A DNA stretch of 64,000 nucleotides from Variovorax sp. J22P240 (lineage in GTDB: Bacteria > Pseudomonadota > Gammaproteobacteria > Burkholderiales > Burkholderiaceae_C). The DNA lies in assembly GCF_030316855.1 (NCBI RefSeq), contig NZ_JASZYR010000004.1, positions 248,001 through 312,000 on the forward strand, in the 5' to 3' direction. This document shows positions 17,769 to 27,694 of this stretch, piece by piece. Under the pieces are notes generated by a model. That model made no database searches. It was not told where the DNA came from and saw nothing but the letters and a program-made list of their open reading frames with translations. The first letter of the stretch is position 1. Each line of letters begins with the position of its first letter. The position numbers and the translations under genes were made by a program.

Positions 17769-18860
17769 ATGAGCCTCCAGTGCGGCATCGTCGGCCTGCC
17801 CAACGTCGGCAAGTCCACCCTCTTCAACGCGTTGACCAAGGCAGGCATCGCGGCCGAGAACTATCCCTTCTGCACCATCGAGCCGAACGTCGGCGTGGTC
17901 GAGGTGCCTGACGCGCGCCTGGCGGCGCTGGCCGAGATCGTGAAACCGGAGCGCGTGGTGCCGGCCATCGTCGAGTTCGTCGACATCGCCGGCCTGGTGG
18001 CCGGTGCCAGTCAGGGCGAAGGATTGGGCAACCAATTCCTCGCGCACATCCGCGAGACGGACGCGATCGTGAACGTCGTGCGCTGCTTCGAGGACGACAA
18101 CGTCATCCACGTGGCCGGCAAGGTTGACCCGATTTCCGACATCGAAGTGATCCAGACCGAGCTCTGTCTGGCCGACTTGTCGACGGTCGAGAAGGCTTTG
18201 CACCGCCACACCAAGACGGCCCGTTCGGGCGACAAGGAAGCGATCAAGCTGGTGGCCCTGCTTGAGAAGTGCCAAGCCGCGCTGAACGAGAACAAGCCGG
18301 TGCGCGCCATCGAGTTCAGCAAGGAAGACAAGCCGCTGATCAAGCAGTTCTCGCTGATCACCGCCAAGCCGGCGATGTTTGTCGGCAACGTCGCCGAAGA
18401 TGGTTTCGAGAACAACCCTTTCCTCGATCGTCTGCGCGAATACGCTGCGGCGCAGAACGCGCCCGTCGTCGCCATCTGCGCCAAGATCGAAGCCGAACTG
18501 GCCGACATGGACGATGAAGACCGGAAGATGTTCCTGGCCGAGATCGGCCAGGAAGAGCCGGGCCTGAACCGCCTGATCCGTGCGGCCTACACCCTGCTTG
18601 GCCTGCAGACCTACTTCACGGCCGGCGTCAAGGAAGTGCGCGCCTGGACCATCCACATCGGTGACACCGGCCCGCAGGCTGCCGGCGTGATCCACACCGA
18701 TTTCGAGAAGGGCTACATCCGTGCCCAGACCATCGCCTTCAACGACTTCATCACGTACAAGGGCGAGCAGGGCGCCAAGGATGCCGGCAAGATGCGCGCG
18801 GAAGGCAAGGAATACGTCGTCAAGGATGGCGATGTGATGAACTTCCTGTTCAGTTCCTGA
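17769..18860 (+). CDS. ychF: Redox-regulated ATPase YchF
   Basis: 363-aa Obg-family P-loop protein that binds ATP and the ribosome. G1 GLPNVGKST, switch region [20 protein letters not shown] and a C-terminal TGS domain ([15 protein letters not shown] to [16 protein letters not shown]) are all present, at full length. It stands alone with a TAAAAT -10-like box at 17727-17732. Confidence 0.97.
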   Translation: MSLQCGIVGLPNVGKSTLFNALTKAGIAAENYPFCTIEPNVGVVEVPDARLAALAEIVKPERVVPAIVEFVDIAGLVAGASQGEGLGNQFLAHIRETDAIVNVVRCFEDDNVIHVAGKVDPISDIEVIQTELCLADLSTVEKALHRHTKTARSGDKEAIKLVALLEKCQAALNENKPVRAIEFSKEDKPLIKQFSLITAKPAMFVGNVAEDGFENNPFLDRLREYAAAQNAPVVAICAKIEAELADMDDEDRKMFLAEIGQEEPGLNRLIRAAYTLLGLQTYFTAGVKEVRAWTIHIGDTGPQAAGVIHTDFEKGYIRAQTIAFNDFITYKGEQGAKDAGKMRAEGKEYVVKDGDVMNFLFSS

Positions 18861-18882
18861 GCCACCGAGCGCCCGGGCATTC

Positions 18883-19557
18883 ATGATCACCGTCCACCAC
18901 CTGAACAACTCGCGCTCGCAACGCGTGTTGTGGCTGCTCGAAGAACTCGAGATTCCCTACGAGATCGTCCATTACCAGCGCGATCCGAAGACGATGCTGG
19001 CGCCGCCCACCTTGCGTGCAGTGCATCCGTTGGGAAAGTCGCCGGTGGTGACGACCGACGACGGGCTCACGCTCGCTGAATCGGGCGCGATCCTGGAGAC
19101 GGTGATCGAGCGCTATGGCAACGGCCGTCTCGCACCCGCTGCAGGATCGTCCGAAGCCTTGCGCTACCGCTACTGGATTCACTATGCCGAAGGCTCGGCC
19201 ATGCCGCCGCTCTTGATGAAACTGGTGTTCGACCGGATCGAGAAGTCGAAGATGCCGTTCTTCGCCAAGCCGATCGCACGGTCCATCGCGGCCAAGGCCA
19301 AGGCCGGGTTCGTCACGCCGAACATCACGAGCCACCTCGACTTCATGGAAGGCGAACTCGGCAAGAGCGAATGGTTTGCGGGCGAGGCGTTCACCGGCGC
19401 GGACATTCAGATGAGTTTTCCGGTGGAAGCCGCTGCGACGCGCGGCGGGCTCGATGCTTCGCGGCCCCGCTTGATGGCGTATCTCCAGCGCATCCATGCG
19501 CGGCCGGCCTATCAGCGTGCACTGGAGCGTGGCGGGCCGTACGGCCTGTTGAAATGA
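18883..19557 (+). CDS. Glutathione S-transferase family protein
   Basis: 224 aa. N-terminal thioredoxin-like domain with NNSRSQRVLWLLEELEIPYE and the glutathione-binding cis-Pro/ESGAI block (KSPVVTTDDGLTLAESGAI), then an alpha-helical C-terminal domain. The SRSQR start resembles the bacterial theta/beta-like GST group that uses Ser. Substrate unknown. It follows ychF by 22 bp and may be read through from it; the next gene converges. Confidence 0.9.
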   Translation: MITVHHLNNSRSQRVLWLLEELEIPYEIVHYQRDPKTMLAPPTLRAVHPLGKSPVVTTDDGLTLAESGAILETVIERYGNGRLAPAAGSSEALRYRYWIHYAEGSAMPPLLMKLVFDRIEKSKMPFFAKPIARSIAAKAKAGFVTPNITSHLDFMEGELGKSEWFAGEAFTGADIQMSFPVEAAATRGGLDASRPRLMAYLQRIHARPAYQRALERGGPYGLLK

Positions 19558-19564
19558 GCCGATC

Positions 19565-20038
19565 CTAGTTGTTGGGCCATATATAGAGAAGCGCGACCGT
19601 CATCGTCACGTAGCGCGCGAATTTGCCGATCGCCATGTAGAACAGGCAGGGCCAGAACGGAAGTTTCAGCCATCCGGCGACTGCACAGAGCGGATCGCCG
19701 ACGACAGGCAGCCAAGCCAACAGGCAGGCTTTGGGCCCCAGCTTTTCGAGCCAGGTCAGCACACGCAGATGATGCTTGGAGTGCGAATACTTGTCGGCCA
19801 CCTTGTGCGCGCCGTAGCCCATCCACCAGTCGACGGCGCCACCCAAGGTGTTGCCGAATGTGGCCACGAAGATGGCCGGCCAGAACATCTCGGGGTTGAG
19901 CTTGAGCAGTCCGAACAGCACCGGCTCGGAGCCGACCGGCAAAAGAGTTGCCGACACGAAAGCGGCGATGAATACCGTGCTCAGCCCGTATTGCGGCAGC
20001 GCGAGCAGCGCGAGAAGTGAGTCGAGCCAGGCTTGCAT
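19565..20038 (-). CDS. YqaA-type DedA-like membrane protein
   Basis: 157 aa with four or five hydrophobic helices and the VTT/SNARE-associated pattern FVSATLLPVGSEPVLFGLL followed by FGNTLGGAVDWWMG. This is the YqaA branch of the DedA superfamily, inner-membrane proteins linked to lipid flipping. The ATG at 20038 is selected; the frame is open upstream without a better start. Divergent from dusB, convergent with the GST. Confidence 0.88.
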   Translation of the reverse strand: MQAWLDSLLALLALPQYGLSTVFIAAFVSATLLPVGSEPVLFGLLKLNPEMFWPAIFVATFGNTLGGAVDWWMGYGAHKVADKYSHSKHHLRVLTWLEKLGPKACLLAWLPVVGDPLCAVAGWLKLPFWPCLFYMAIGKFARYVTMTVALLYIWPNN

Positions 20039-20168
20039 GTGCGCTGGAGTATAGAAAGGCAACTGCCCCCTGGCGTGTAGGTGCAAGTACGGCCCTCGGG
20101 TGTCGCGAACCTGCCTTTCTCTTGTGGGCCGAGTGCAAATCGTTTCAGCCGACACATCGTGGCGCCGC

Positions 20169-20174
20169 TACAAT
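20169..20174 (+). promoter_or_regulatory. Possible -10 box of the dusB-fis-purH operon
   Basis: TACAAT matches the sigma-70 -10 consensus at five of six bases and lies 46 bases before dusB. No convincing -35 box is seen at 16-18 bases, so this is only a candidate; an activator or an extended element may substitute. Confidence 0.3.
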
Positions 20175-20219
20175 CGTGCCTCATTTTTCAGCAGCCCAGC
20201 GCTCGCCCCCTTTCTCTCC

Positions 20220-21275
20220 ATGACCCTGCAAATCGGCAACATAGCGCTGGAAAATCGCCTGTTCGTCGCGCCCATGGCTGGCGTCACGGACCGGCCCTTC
20301 CGCATGCTCTGTCGCGAACTCGGCGCGGGGTATGCGGTCAGCGAGATGGTCACTTCGCGCAAGGAGCTGTGGGGCACGCTCAAGACTTCGCGGCGCGCCA
20401 ATCACGACGGCGAGCCCGGCCCCATTTCGGTGCAGATCGCAGGAACCGACGCGGACATGATGTCCGAGGCCGCGCAATACAACATCGAGCGCGGCGCGCA
20501 GATCATCGACATCAACATGGGTTGCCCCGCCAAGAAGGTCTGCAACAAGTGGGCCGGATCGGCGTTGATGCGCGACGAGCCGCTGGCGCTCGAGATCGTC
20601 GAGGCGGTGGTGACGGCTGCCGCGCCGCACCAGGTGCCGGTGACGCTCAAGATGCGCACGGGCTGGAGCGAGGACCATCGCAACGCCGTCACCCTGGCGC
20701 GGCGCTTCGAGCAGGCTGGTGTGCAGATGCTCACCGTCCACGGCCGCACGCGCGAGCAGGGCTACAAGGGCTTTGCCGAGTACGACACCATCGCCGCCGT
20801 GAAGGCTGCGGTGCGAATTCCGGTTGTTGCCAACGGCGACATCACTTCACCCGAGAAAGCACGCGATGTGCTGGCACTCACTGGCGCTGACGCGGTCATG
20901 GTGGGCCGCGCCGCGCAGGGGAGGCCATGGATCTTTCGCGAGATCGCGCACTTCCTCGCCACAGGCACGCATCTGGCCCCGCCCCTGGTGGTCGAGGTGC
21001 GGCGCCTGATGCTCGACCATCTGCGAGAGCACTACGCCCTTTACGGCGACTACAGCGGCGTGCGCACGGCGCGCAAGCACATCGGCTGGTACGTGCGCGC
21101 GTTGCCCGGCGGCGAAGCGTTCCGTGGCGCCATGAACGCCATTGAGGACTGCGATGAGCAACTGCGAGCGGTGGCCGGATTCTTCGACACGCTGGCGACG
21201 CGGATGGACCGCATTCCGCACGCCTCGGATGCGGTCGAGCCATCCGACGAACATGCCGCCGACGCCCTGGCGTAG
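20220..21275 (+). CDS. dusB: tRNA-dihydrouridine synthase B
   Basis: 351-aa flavin enzyme reducing uridine in tRNA. TIM-barrel with APMAGVTDRPFR, the NMGCPAKKVCNKWAGSA active-site loop holding the catalytic cysteine, and FMN-binding NGDITSPEKA and GRAAQGRPW. The ATG at 20220 is the family-typical MTLQIG start. dusB-fis is a conserved operon in proteobacteria; here purH follows. Confidence 0.96.
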   Translation: MTLQIGNIALENRLFVAPMAGVTDRPFRMLCRELGAGYAVSEMVTSRKELWGTLKTSRRANHDGEPGPISVQIAGTDADMMSEAAQYNIERGAQIIDINMGCPAKKVCNKWAGSALMRDEPLALEIVEAVVTAAAPHQVPVTLKMRTGWSEDHRNAVTLARRFEQAGVQMLTVHGRTREQGYKGFAEYDTIAAVKAAVRIPVVANGDITSPEKARDVLALTGADAVMVGRAAQGRPWIFREIAHFLATGTHLAPPLVVEVRRLMLDHLREHYALYGDYSGVRTARKHIGWYVRALPGGEAFRGAMNAIEDCDEQLRAVAGFFDTLATRMDRIPHASDAVEPSDEHAADALA

Positions 21276-21309
21276 AAAGAGCAGAACAAGAGGAGAAGAA
21301 GAGAAGGCC

Positions 21310-21546
21310 ATGAGCAAGAAACACATCGAAGACTGCGTACGCAGCAGCCTGGACAGTTATTTCCGCGACCTCCGCGGTACCGAGCCCGACGGCATGTACG
21401 ACATGCTCGTGCGCGTCGTCGAGAAACCGCTGCTCGACGTCGTGATGACGCGCGCCGAGGGCAATCAATCCAAGGCCGCGCAATGGCTCGGCCTGAACCG
21501 CAACACGCTGCGCAAGAAGCTGGTCGAACACAAACTGCTGAAGTAA
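21310..21546 (+). CDS. fis: DNA-binding protein Fis
   Basis: 78-aa nucleoid protein and transcription regulator. The C-terminal helix-turn-helix (GNQSKAAQWLGLNRNTLRKKL) is intact, preceded by the dimerisation helices. The N-terminal beta-hairpin needed for Hin/Gin recombination stimulation is short, as is usual for betaproteobacterial Fis. ATG at 21310 follows AGGAGAAG-rich ribosome-binding sequence; purH begins 6 bp after its stop. Confidence 0.96.
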   Translation: MSKKHIEDCVRSSLDSYFRDLRGTEPDGMYDMLVRVVEKPLLDVVMTRAEGNQSKAAQWLGLNRNTLRKKLVEHKLLK

Positions 21547-21552
21547 CTCCTG

Positions 21553-23124
21553 ATGAACGCACTGATCTCCGTTTCCGACAAGACCGGCATCCTCGAATTC
21601 GCACAGGCCCTGCATGCGCTGGGCATCAAGCTGCTGTCCACGGGCGGCACCGCCAAGCTCCTGGCCGACGCCGGCCTGCCCGTGACCGAAGTGGCCGAAC
21701 TCACCAGCTTCCCCGAGATGCTCGACGGTCGTGTCAAGACGCTGCACCCCAAGGTGCACGGCGGCCTGCTGGCGCGCCGTGACCTGCCGGCCCACATGGC
21801 GGCGCTGAAGGAGCACGGCATCGACACCATCGACCTGCTGGTCGTGAACCTCTATCCCTTCGAAGCCACGGTCGCCAAGCCCGGCTGCACGCTGGAAGAC
21901 GCCATCGAGAACATCGACATCGGCGGCCCGGCCATGGTCCGCAGCGCAGCAAAGAACTGGAAGGACGTCGGCGTGCTGACCGATGCTGCGCAATACCCGC
22001 AGGCACTCGCCGAACTCAAGGCCGACGGCAAGCTCAGCGACAAGACCAAGTTCGCCTTCTCGGTCGCTGCGTTCAACCGCATCAGCCAATACGACGGCGC
22101 GATCAGCGACTACCTCTCCCGCATCCAGGAAGACGGCACGCATGCTCTGTTCCCGGCGCAAAGCAACGGCCGCTTCGTCAAGCTGCAGGACTTGCGTTAT
22201 GGCGAGAACCCGCACCAGCAGGCCGCGTTCTATCGCGACCTGTACCCCGCGCCCGGATCGCTGGTGACGGCGACGCAGCTCCAGGGCAAGGAACTCAGCT
22301 ACAACAACATCGCCGACGCGGACGCGGCCTGGGAATGCGTGAAGAGCTTCGACACGGCGGCCTGCGTGATCGTGAAGCATGCCAATCCTTGCGGTGTCGC
22401 GACCGGCAAGGATGCGCTGCAGGCCTACAGCAAGGCTTTCAAGACCGATCCGACCTCGGCCTTCGGCGGCATCATCGCCTTCAACCGTCCGCTGGACCGC
22501 GCTGCGGCTGAAGCGGTGAGCAAGCAATTCGTCGAAGTGCTGATGGCGCCCGGCTATGCGCCCGAAGCGCTCGAAGTGTTCAAGAGCAAGGTCAACGTGC
22601 GCATCCTCCAGATCGCGCTGCCGCCCGGCGGCGAGACCGACTGGGACAACGGCCGCAATGCGATGGACGTCAAGCGCATCGGATCGGGCCTGCTCATGCA
22701 GACGGCCGACAACCGCGAGCTTTCGATCGACGAACTCAAGATCGTCAGCAAGAAGCAGCCGACGCCGCAGCAGCTGCAGGATCTCCTGTTCGCGTGGAAG
22801 GTCGCGAAGTTCGTCAAGAGCAACGCGATCGTGTTCTGTGCGGACGGCATGACGATGGGTGTCGGGGCTGGCCAGATGAGCCGGCTCGATTCGGCGCGCA
22901 TCGCGAGTATCAAGGCGCAGCACGCGGGCTTGTCGCTGTCGGGCACGGCAGTCGCGAGCGACGCGTTCTTCCCGTTCCGAGATGGGCTGGACGTGGTGGT
23001 CGATGCCGGCGCCACGTCGGTGATCCAGCCGGGTGGCTCGATGCGCGACCAGGAAGTGATCGACGCTGCCGACGAACGTGGCGTGGTGATGGTGCTTTCA
23101 GGCGTCCGTCACTTCAGACATTGA
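21553..23124 (+). CDS. purH: Bifunctional AICAR transformylase / IMP cyclohydrolase
   Basis: 523 aa catalysing the last two steps of IMP synthesis. Residues 1-145 form the MGS-like cyclohydrolase domain ([33 protein letters not shown]); the rest is the transformylase with [11 protein letters not shown] and [11 protein letters not shown]. Length is standard. It is the last gene of dusB-fis-purH. Confidence 0.98.
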   Translation: MNALISVSDKTGILEFAQALHALGIKLLSTGGTAKLLADAGLPVTEVAELTSFPEMLDGRVKTLHPKVHGGLLARRDLPAHMAALKEHGIDTIDLLVVNLYPFEATVAKPGCTLEDAIENIDIGGPAMVRSAAKNWKDVGVLTDAAQYPQALAELKADGKLSDKTKFAFSVAAFNRISQYDGAISDYLSRIQEDGTHALFPAQSNGRFVKLQDLRYGENPHQQAAFYRDLYPAPGSLVTATQLQGKELSYNNIADADAAWECVKSFDTAACVIVKHANPCGVATGKDALQAYSKAFKTDPTSAFGGIIAFNRPLDRAAAEAVSKQFVEVLMAPGYAPEALEVFKSKVNVRILQIALPPGGETDWDNGRNAMDVKRIGSGLLMQTADNRELSIDELKIVSKKQPTPQQLQDLLFAWKVAKFVKSNAIVFCADGMTMGVGAGQMSRLDSARIASIKAQHAGLSLSGTAVASDAFFPFRDGLDVVVDAGATSVIQPGGSMRDQEVIDAADERGVVMVLSGVRHFRH

Positions 23125-23125
23125 G

Positions 23126-23599
23126 CTAGCTGCCATCGGAGAACCGGTACTTCAGCTGAAAGCTGATGGCGCCGTAGAGGCGGTTCTTGATGGTGGGGAC
23201 GATCGCAATGTTCAGTCCCCAGTGCTTTCCTTCGATCGCCGCGGTCGGGATCAGGGCAGGGAACCAGCCGCCGTTGTTGCTCCTCTGGTAGCCGTCGAAG
23301 CCCCCCACCACGGCGCCGAGCTTCACGCCGTGGAACTCGAAGGGCATGACGTAGAGGCCGACGTAGTGCGAGCGGTCGCGATCGCTGTTGCGAAAGGCGC
23401 CGGCCGTGAGCGCGAAGGTCTTGTCGATCGGCCACTCGATGCCGATGCCTGGATTGAAGTCTTCCAGCCCCTTGTTCCGATCGAAGTGCAGCGAATAGAA
23501 ACCGGGATTGATCCAGACCTGGCTGACGTCGACCTGCGCCGAGGCCAAGGCAGGCAGGAGCAGGCTCGCGCTTGCCAGGAGGAGCGACGGCAGCTTCAT
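23126..23599 (-). CDS. Small outer-membrane beta-barrel protein, unknown function
   Basis: 157 aa with a Sec signal peptide (MKLPSLLLASASLLLPALASA) and alternating polar/aromatic strands (NPGFYSLHFDR, VGLYVMPFEFHGVKLGAVVGGF, LYGAISFQLKYRF). The size and the aromatic strand ends suggest an eight-strand barrel in the outer membrane, comparable to PagP-sized proteins, but I see no catalytic triad that lets me name an enzyme. It sits 5 bp before the hemL stop region on the same strand, so it is probably expressed behind hemL? No: hemL lies upstream of it and ends at 23605, so co-transcription is likely. Confidence 0.65.
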   Translation of the reverse strand: MKLPSLLLASASLLLPALASAQVDVSQVWINPGFYSLHFDRNKGLEDFNPGIGIEWPIDKTFALTAGAFRNSDRDRSHYVGLYVMPFEFHGVKLGAVVGGFDGYQRSNNGGWFPALIPTAAIEGKHWGLNIAIVPTIKNRLYGAISFQLKYRFSDGS

Positions 23600-23604
23600 T
23601 GGCG

Positions 23605-24882
23605 CTAGAGCGTCTTGAAGATCTGGCGGGCAGCTTCGATCGTGGCTGCGACGTCTTCCTCGCTGTGGGCTGCGCTCACGAAGCCCGCTTCATACAGCGC
23701 CGGCGCGATGTAGACGCCGCGGTCCAGCAGGCCGTGAAACAGGCTGTTGAACTTCGCGCCGTCGCTCTTCATCACGGCCGGATAGTTCTGCGGCAGCGCG
23801 TCGAGCAGGAAGAAGCCGAACATGCCGCCTTCGCTGTCGGAACTGAAGGGGACGCCTTCGGCCACTGCCGCGGCTTTCAGTCCATCTGCGAGAGAAAGCG
23901 TCTTTTTCGACAGAGCTTCGTAGAAGCCGGGCTTTGCGATCTCCTTCAGGGTCGCGAGGCCGCAGGCAGTCGCGACCGGATTGCCCGACAGCGTTCCTGC
24001 CTGGTAGACCGGCCCTTGCGGCGCGAGTTGTTCCATGATCGCGCGCGGTCCGCCGAAGGCTGCGAGCGGCATGCCGCCACCGATCACCTTGCCAAGCACC
24101 GTGAGGTCCGGCGTGATGCCCAGCACGCCCTGCGCGCCGCGCAGGCCGACACGGAATCCGGTCATGACCTCGTCGAACACCAGCAGCGCACCATGCTGAG
24201 TGCAAAGCTCGCGGCAGCGCTTGGCGAAGGCGGCGCTCGCACGCACGAAATTCATGTTGCCCGCGATCGCTTCGATCATCAGGCAGGCAATCTCGTGCCC
24301 ATGCAGCGCGAACGCTTCTTCGAGTTGCGTCAGGTTGTTGTATTCGAGAACCAGCGTGTGCTGCACGACTTCCGGCGGCACGCCGGCCGACGTCGGATTG
24401 CCGAAGGTCGCGAGGCCCGAGCCCGCCTTGACCAGCAGCGCGTCGGCATGCCCGTGATAGCAGCCTTCGAACTTGATGATGTACTTGCGTCCGGTCGCGC
24501 CACGCGCGAGGCGCAGTGCGCTCATCGCAGCTTCCGTGCCGGAACTCACCAGCCGCACCATCTCCATCGACGGCACCAGCGCGAGGATGGCCTCGGCAAG
24601 CTCGATCTCGCGCTCCGTGGGGGCGCCAAACGAAAAGCCTTCGGTCACTGCACGCTGCACCGCTTCGACCACTGCGGGATGCCCGTGGCCCAGAATCATC
24701 GGCCCCCACGAGCCGATGTAGTCGATGTATCGCTTGTCCGCCGCATCCCAGAAGTAGGCCCCCTGCGCGCGCTTGACGAAGCGCGGCGTGCCCCCGACAG
24801 CCTTGAAGGCGCGAACGGGCGAATTGACACCCCCGGGAATTACTGCGCGTGCGCGTTCGAAGAGGGTGTCGTTCTGGTCCAT
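23605..24882 (-). CDS. hemL: Glutamate-1-semialdehyde 2,1-aminomutase
   Basis: 425-aa PLP enzyme making 5-aminolevulinate from glutamate-1-semialdehyde (C5 heme route). Family motifs include [16 protein letters not shown], the PLP-phosphate and ring contacts [15 protein letters not shown] and FDEVMTGFR, and the Schiff-base lysine in [27 protein letters not shown] at 24882 is the family-like start; an ATG three codons upstream is equally in frame. Confidence 0.96.
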   Translation of the reverse strand: MDQNDTLFERARAVIPGGVNSPVRAFKAVGGTPRFVKRAQGAYFWDAADKRYIDYIGSWGPMILGHGHPAVVEAVQRAVTEGFSFGAPTEREIELAEAILALVPSMEMVRLVSSGTEAAMSALRLARGATGRKYIIKFEGCYHGHADALLVKAGSGLATFGNPTSAGVPPEVVQHTLVLEYNNLTQLEEAFALHGHEIACLMIEAIAGNMNFVRASAAFAKRCRELCTQHGALLVFDEVMTGFRVGLRGAQGVLGITPDLTVLGKVIGGGMPLAAFGGPRAIMEQLAPQGPVYQAGTLSGNPVATACGLATLKEIAKPGFYEALSKKTLSLADGLKAAAVAEGVPFSSDSEGGMFGFFLLDALPQNYPAVMKSDGAKFNSLFHGLLDRGVYIAPALYEAGFVSAAHSEEDVAATIEAARQIFKTL

Positions 24883-24960
24883 GTTGATCATTGCATCGAG
24901 GAGTGGTCGGTATTCAAGTCGGGAGGGCCGCCGGGCCCGGCCGCCCGTAGCGGCCGGCCC

Positions 24961-25017
24961 GCCCCCGGTCAGGGGGTAGGCGAAGCGACACGCAGTGCGC
25001 GCAGCCTGGGGGCGAGC
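24961..25017 (-). repeat. Dispersed repeat copy 1 (minus orientation)
   Basis: Read on the minus strand it starts one base after the thiD stop: CGCCCCCAGGCTG, then GTGTCGCTTCGCCTACCCCC and a short C/G hairpin. It is nearly the same as the copy at 42377. A GC-rich tail continues to about 24918. Confidence 0.75.
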
Positions 25018-25983
25018 CTAATGCCTCGTGTCGTGCGGCGGCAAGGCAAAGTCGGTCGGAGATGCAGGGTCGCCATTGTCCTCGTCCTCTTCGTCTTCCG
25101 GCTGCGCCCAGAACAGGCGATCGGGCAGGACATGGCCCATGCCGGGGCGGAAGCCTGCATCCAGGCAGCGGTCCATGTAGCTCAGCGCCTCGCTGGTGGC
25201 GGCGACGAGATCGGTGCCGCTGGCGAGTAACGCGGCCAGCGCGGCGGACAGCGTGTCGCCAGCGCCCGCGAACACCGCGTCGAGCCGTTCGTACTTCTCG
25301 CTCGCGAGCACCGACTGCGGCGATGCCAGCACGTTGTCGATGAACTGGTCGGGCAGCACGAGCCCGGTGACCAGCGTGTACGGCACGCCGAACTCACCCG
25401 CGGCCTTCGCGATGTCGCGTGCGGTGGGAGGGCGCTCGCCGCTCCAGTCGGGCAGCAGCCAGCGCCACAGCGTACTGTGGTTGCCGACCAGCACGGTCGT
25501 CTGCGGCAGCACGAGTTCGCGAAACGCGTCGTGGTAGGCCTCGATCTGGCTGTCTTCCCACCACGAGAGGTTGGGCATGTACGCGACGACGGGAACCTCA
25601 GAGTAGTCGGTCGTGGTCTCGGCCACGGTGCTCAAGACTTCCGGAGAGCCCACGAAGCCGATCTTGATGAGCTGAACCTCGACGTCTTCGAGAATCGAGC
25701 GCGCCTGCTCGGCGACGGCTTCCTCGTCGAACGCGAAGTGATCGAAGATTTCCGCGGTGTCCCGCGCGTAGGCGCCGGTCACGACAGCCAGCATGTGGGC
25801 CCCGACCGAGGCCATGGCCAGCGCGTCGCCGCCCAATCCGCCGGCGCCGCTCGGGTCGCTGGCATTGAAGACCAGCACGCAGGGTGGGTTCAAATCGCCT
25901 TCTGCAGTGTCTTCGTCGTTCGAGGGGTCGTTAAGATCGCTCACTTTGTGATCGTGCTCTGTTGGTAGTAAAGAAGTGTTCAT
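25018..25983 (-). CDS. thiD: Hydroxymethylpyrimidine (phosphate) kinase, ThiD-like
   Basis: 321-aa ribokinase-like kinase. The N-terminal motif NASDPSGAGGLGGDALAM and the C-terminal anion-hole motif GAGDTLSAAL fit the HMP/HMP-P kinases that phosphorylate the pyrimidine half of thiamine. A 25-residue acidic N-terminal tail and an acidic C-terminal tail are extra compared with E. coli ThiD (266 aa). The ATG at 25983 is preferred over a TTG two codons earlier. hemL-thiD-rubredoxin is a usual betaproteobacterial order. Confidence 0.85.
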   Translation of the reverse strand: MNTSLLPTEHDHKVSDLNDPSNDEDTAEGDLNPPCVLVFNASDPSGAGGLGGDALAMASVGAHMLAVVTGAYARDTAEIFDHFAFDEEAVAEQARSILEDVEVQLIKIGFVGSPEVLSTVAETTTDYSEVPVVAYMPNLSWWEDSQIEAYHDAFRELVLPQTTVLVGNHSTLWRWLLPDWSGERPPTARDIAKAAGEFGVPYTLVTGLVLPDQFIDNVLASPQSVLASEKYERLDAVFAGAGDTLSAALAALLASGTDLVAATSEALSYMDRCLDAGFRPGMGHVLPDRLFWAQPEDEEDEDNGDPASPTDFALPPHDTRH

Positions 25984-26092
25984 GGCCAATCAGGGCTCAC
26001 CAGATGGTGGCATATCTGAGACGATTCTCACGGACTTTGAGATACGTTTGGATACGATCGTTGCATTTGATGAACAGGGACTTTAAGCTGCG

Positions 26093-26263
26093 ATGAATAC
26101 GAAAACCTGGATGTGCCTGATTTGTGGGTGGATCTATGACGAATCGGTCGGCGTGCCGGAAGATGGTATTGCTGCCGGTACGGCATGGGCTGATGTTCCG
26201 ATGAACTGGACCTGCCCCGAGTGCGGTGCGCGCAAGGAAGACTTCGAAATGGTTGAGATCTGA
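26093..26263 (+). CDS. rubA: Rubredoxin
   Basis: 56-aa electron carrier with one iron bound by four cysteines. Both half-sites are visible: CLICG at residues 8-12 and CPECG at 41-45, with the conserved WIYDESVG and the AGTAWADVP segment between them. The full frame was read by eye; it ends 82 bp before pilG. It is divergent from thiD. Likely partners are a reductase and an alkane or other hydroxylase elsewhere, not present here. Confidence 0.93.
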   Translation: MNTKTWMCLICGWIYDESVGVPEDGIAAGTAWADVPMNWTCPECGARKEDFEMVEI

Positions 26264-26344
26264 AGCATGGCATAGGGCCGCGCTTCCTGCGCTCCTGAAG
26301 GGGGCGCAGCGGTCGTCAAGGTGTCACAAGAGGAGCGGTGCGAA

Positions 26345-26740
26345 ATGAGCGCGAATGGATCCGGTTACAAGGTGCTCGTCATCGACGACAGCAACACCAT
26401 TCGGCGCAGCGCCGAGATCTTCCTCAAGCAGGGCGGTCATGAAGTCCTGCTGGCCGAGGACGGCTTCGATGCGCTGTCCAAGGTCAACGACCACAAGCCG
26501 CATCTGATTTTCTGCGACATCCTGATGCCTCGCCTCGACGGCTATCAGACCTGCGCGATCATCAAGCGCAACTCTCATTTTTCCAATGTGCCTGTCGTGA
26601 TGCTCTCGTCGAAGGACGGCGTGTTCGACAAGGCGCGCGGCCGTATGGTCGGCTCGCAGGATTACCTCACCAAACCTTTCACCAAAGACCAACTGCTCCA
26701 TGCCGTGCAGCAGTTCGGCATCGTTCAGGAAGCGCAGTAA
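26345..26740 (+). CDS. pilG: Twitching-motility response regulator PilG
   Basis: 131-aa single-domain CheY-like receiver. Acidic pair VIDDSN, phosphoacceptor Asp in IFCDILMPRLDG, Thr/Ser in VVMLSSKDG and Lys in YLTKPF are all there. The ATG at 26345 follows a GAGGAG ribosome-binding site at the proper distance; an upstream GTG is less likely. First gene of pilGHIJ-chpA, which senses surface contact and controls type IV pilus extension and retraction. Confidence 0.94.
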   Translation: MSANGSGYKVLVIDDSNTIRRSAEIFLKQGGHEVLLAEDGFDALSKVNDHKPHLIFCDILMPRLDGYQTCAIIKRNSHFSNVPVVMLSSKDGVFDKARGRMVGSQDYLTKPFTKDQLLHAVQQFGIVQEAQ

Positions 26741-27106
26741 ATGGCTATTCGCAAAGTGCTCGTGGTCGACGACTCGAAGACCGAACTGGTCTTCCTGACC
26801 GATCTCCTCCAGAAGAACGGCTTCTCGGTGAAGACCGCCGAGAACGCCGACGACGCAATGCGTCGTCTCGAGGAAGAGCAGCCCGATCTCATCCTGATGG
26901 ACGTCGTGATGCCCGGCCAGAACGGCTTCCAGCTCACGCGCGCCATCGCCCGCCATCCGCAGTACGCGGCGGTGCCGATCATTCTGTGCACGAGCAAGAA
27001 CCAGGAAACCGATCGCGTCTGGGGCATGCGGCAAGGTGCCCGCGACTACATCGTCAAGCCCGTCAACGCGGCCGAGCTGATGGCAAAGATCAGCGCGCTG
27101 GCCTGA
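26741..27106 (+). CDS. pilH: Twitching-motility response regulator PilH
   Basis: 121-aa CheY-like receiver (VVDDSKTE, LILMDVVMPGQNG, ILCTSKNQ, YIVKPV). It starts directly at the pilG stop with no gap, so the two are coupled. PilH in studied systems counters PilG by directing the retraction side of pilus control or acting as a phosphate sink. Confidence 0.94.
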   Translation: MAIRKVLVVDDSKTELVFLTDLLQKNGFSVKTAENADDAMRRLEEEQPDLILMDVVMPGQNGFQLTRAIARHPQYAAVPIILCTSKNQETDRVWGMRQGARDYIVKPVNAAELMAKISALA

Positions 27107-27125
27107 TCTCGCAAGTCCTCCATCC

Positions 27126-27659
27126 ATGGCCAACCGCGACGCTCTCCGCGCTTTCCAGTCCCGGCTCGCCAGTCGCCTCCAGGCGGCGCGCACCTCGGGC
27201 GTTTCCGCATCGTGGCTTGCCGTCGAGGCGGGCGACGCGAACTACCTGTTCCCGCTCGGGCACGCGGGCGAAATCTTTCCTTGGATGCCCCCGCAGCCCG
27301 TGCCTTACACCGAGCCCTGGTTTCTCGGCGTGGCCAATCTGCGCGGCGGGCTGTACGGCGTCGTGCAGCTCTCGACCTTCGCCTCCGGCGCCGCAACGCC
27401 ACCCGCGGTGAGCGAGACGGCGCGTGCGCAGTCCCGGCTGGTGGCGCTCAACGAATTGCTCGAAGTCAACTGCGCATTGCTGATCGACCGGCTGGTCGGC
27501 TTGCGCGGCGTGGACGCCTTCGTTGCATCGCAGGCCCCGGCCAGCGATGCTCCGGCGTGGTTCGGACACGCCTACACCGATGCGGCAGGAGGGCGCTGGC
27601 AGGAGATCAACCTGCAGGCGCTTTCGCAGCAACCCCAATTTTTGAGCATCGGCGCCTGA
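27126..27659 (+). CDS. pilI: CheW-like adaptor PilI
   Basis: 177-aa protein with a CheW domain ([28 protein letters not shown] begins it; [18 protein letters not shown] is its core). It links the receptor PilJ to the kinase ChpA. It lies 19 bp after pilH and 35 bp before pilJ. Confidence 0.92.
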   Translation: MANRDALRAFQSRLASRLQAARTSGVSASWLAVEAGDANYLFPLGHAGEIFPWMPPQPVPYTEPWFLGVANLRGGLYGVVQLSTFASGAATPPAVSETARAQSRLVALNELLEVNCALLIDRLVGLRGVDAFVASQAPASDAPAWFGHAYTDAAGGRWQEINLQALSQQPQFLSIGA

Positions 27660-27694
27660 GTGGGCCGCTTTGCACACAACCTGAAGGACCGACC

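Noticed and set aside
23572..25230. 552-codon plus-strand frame antisense to hemL
   Set aside because: hemL has all catalytic motifs; the antisense frame shows none.
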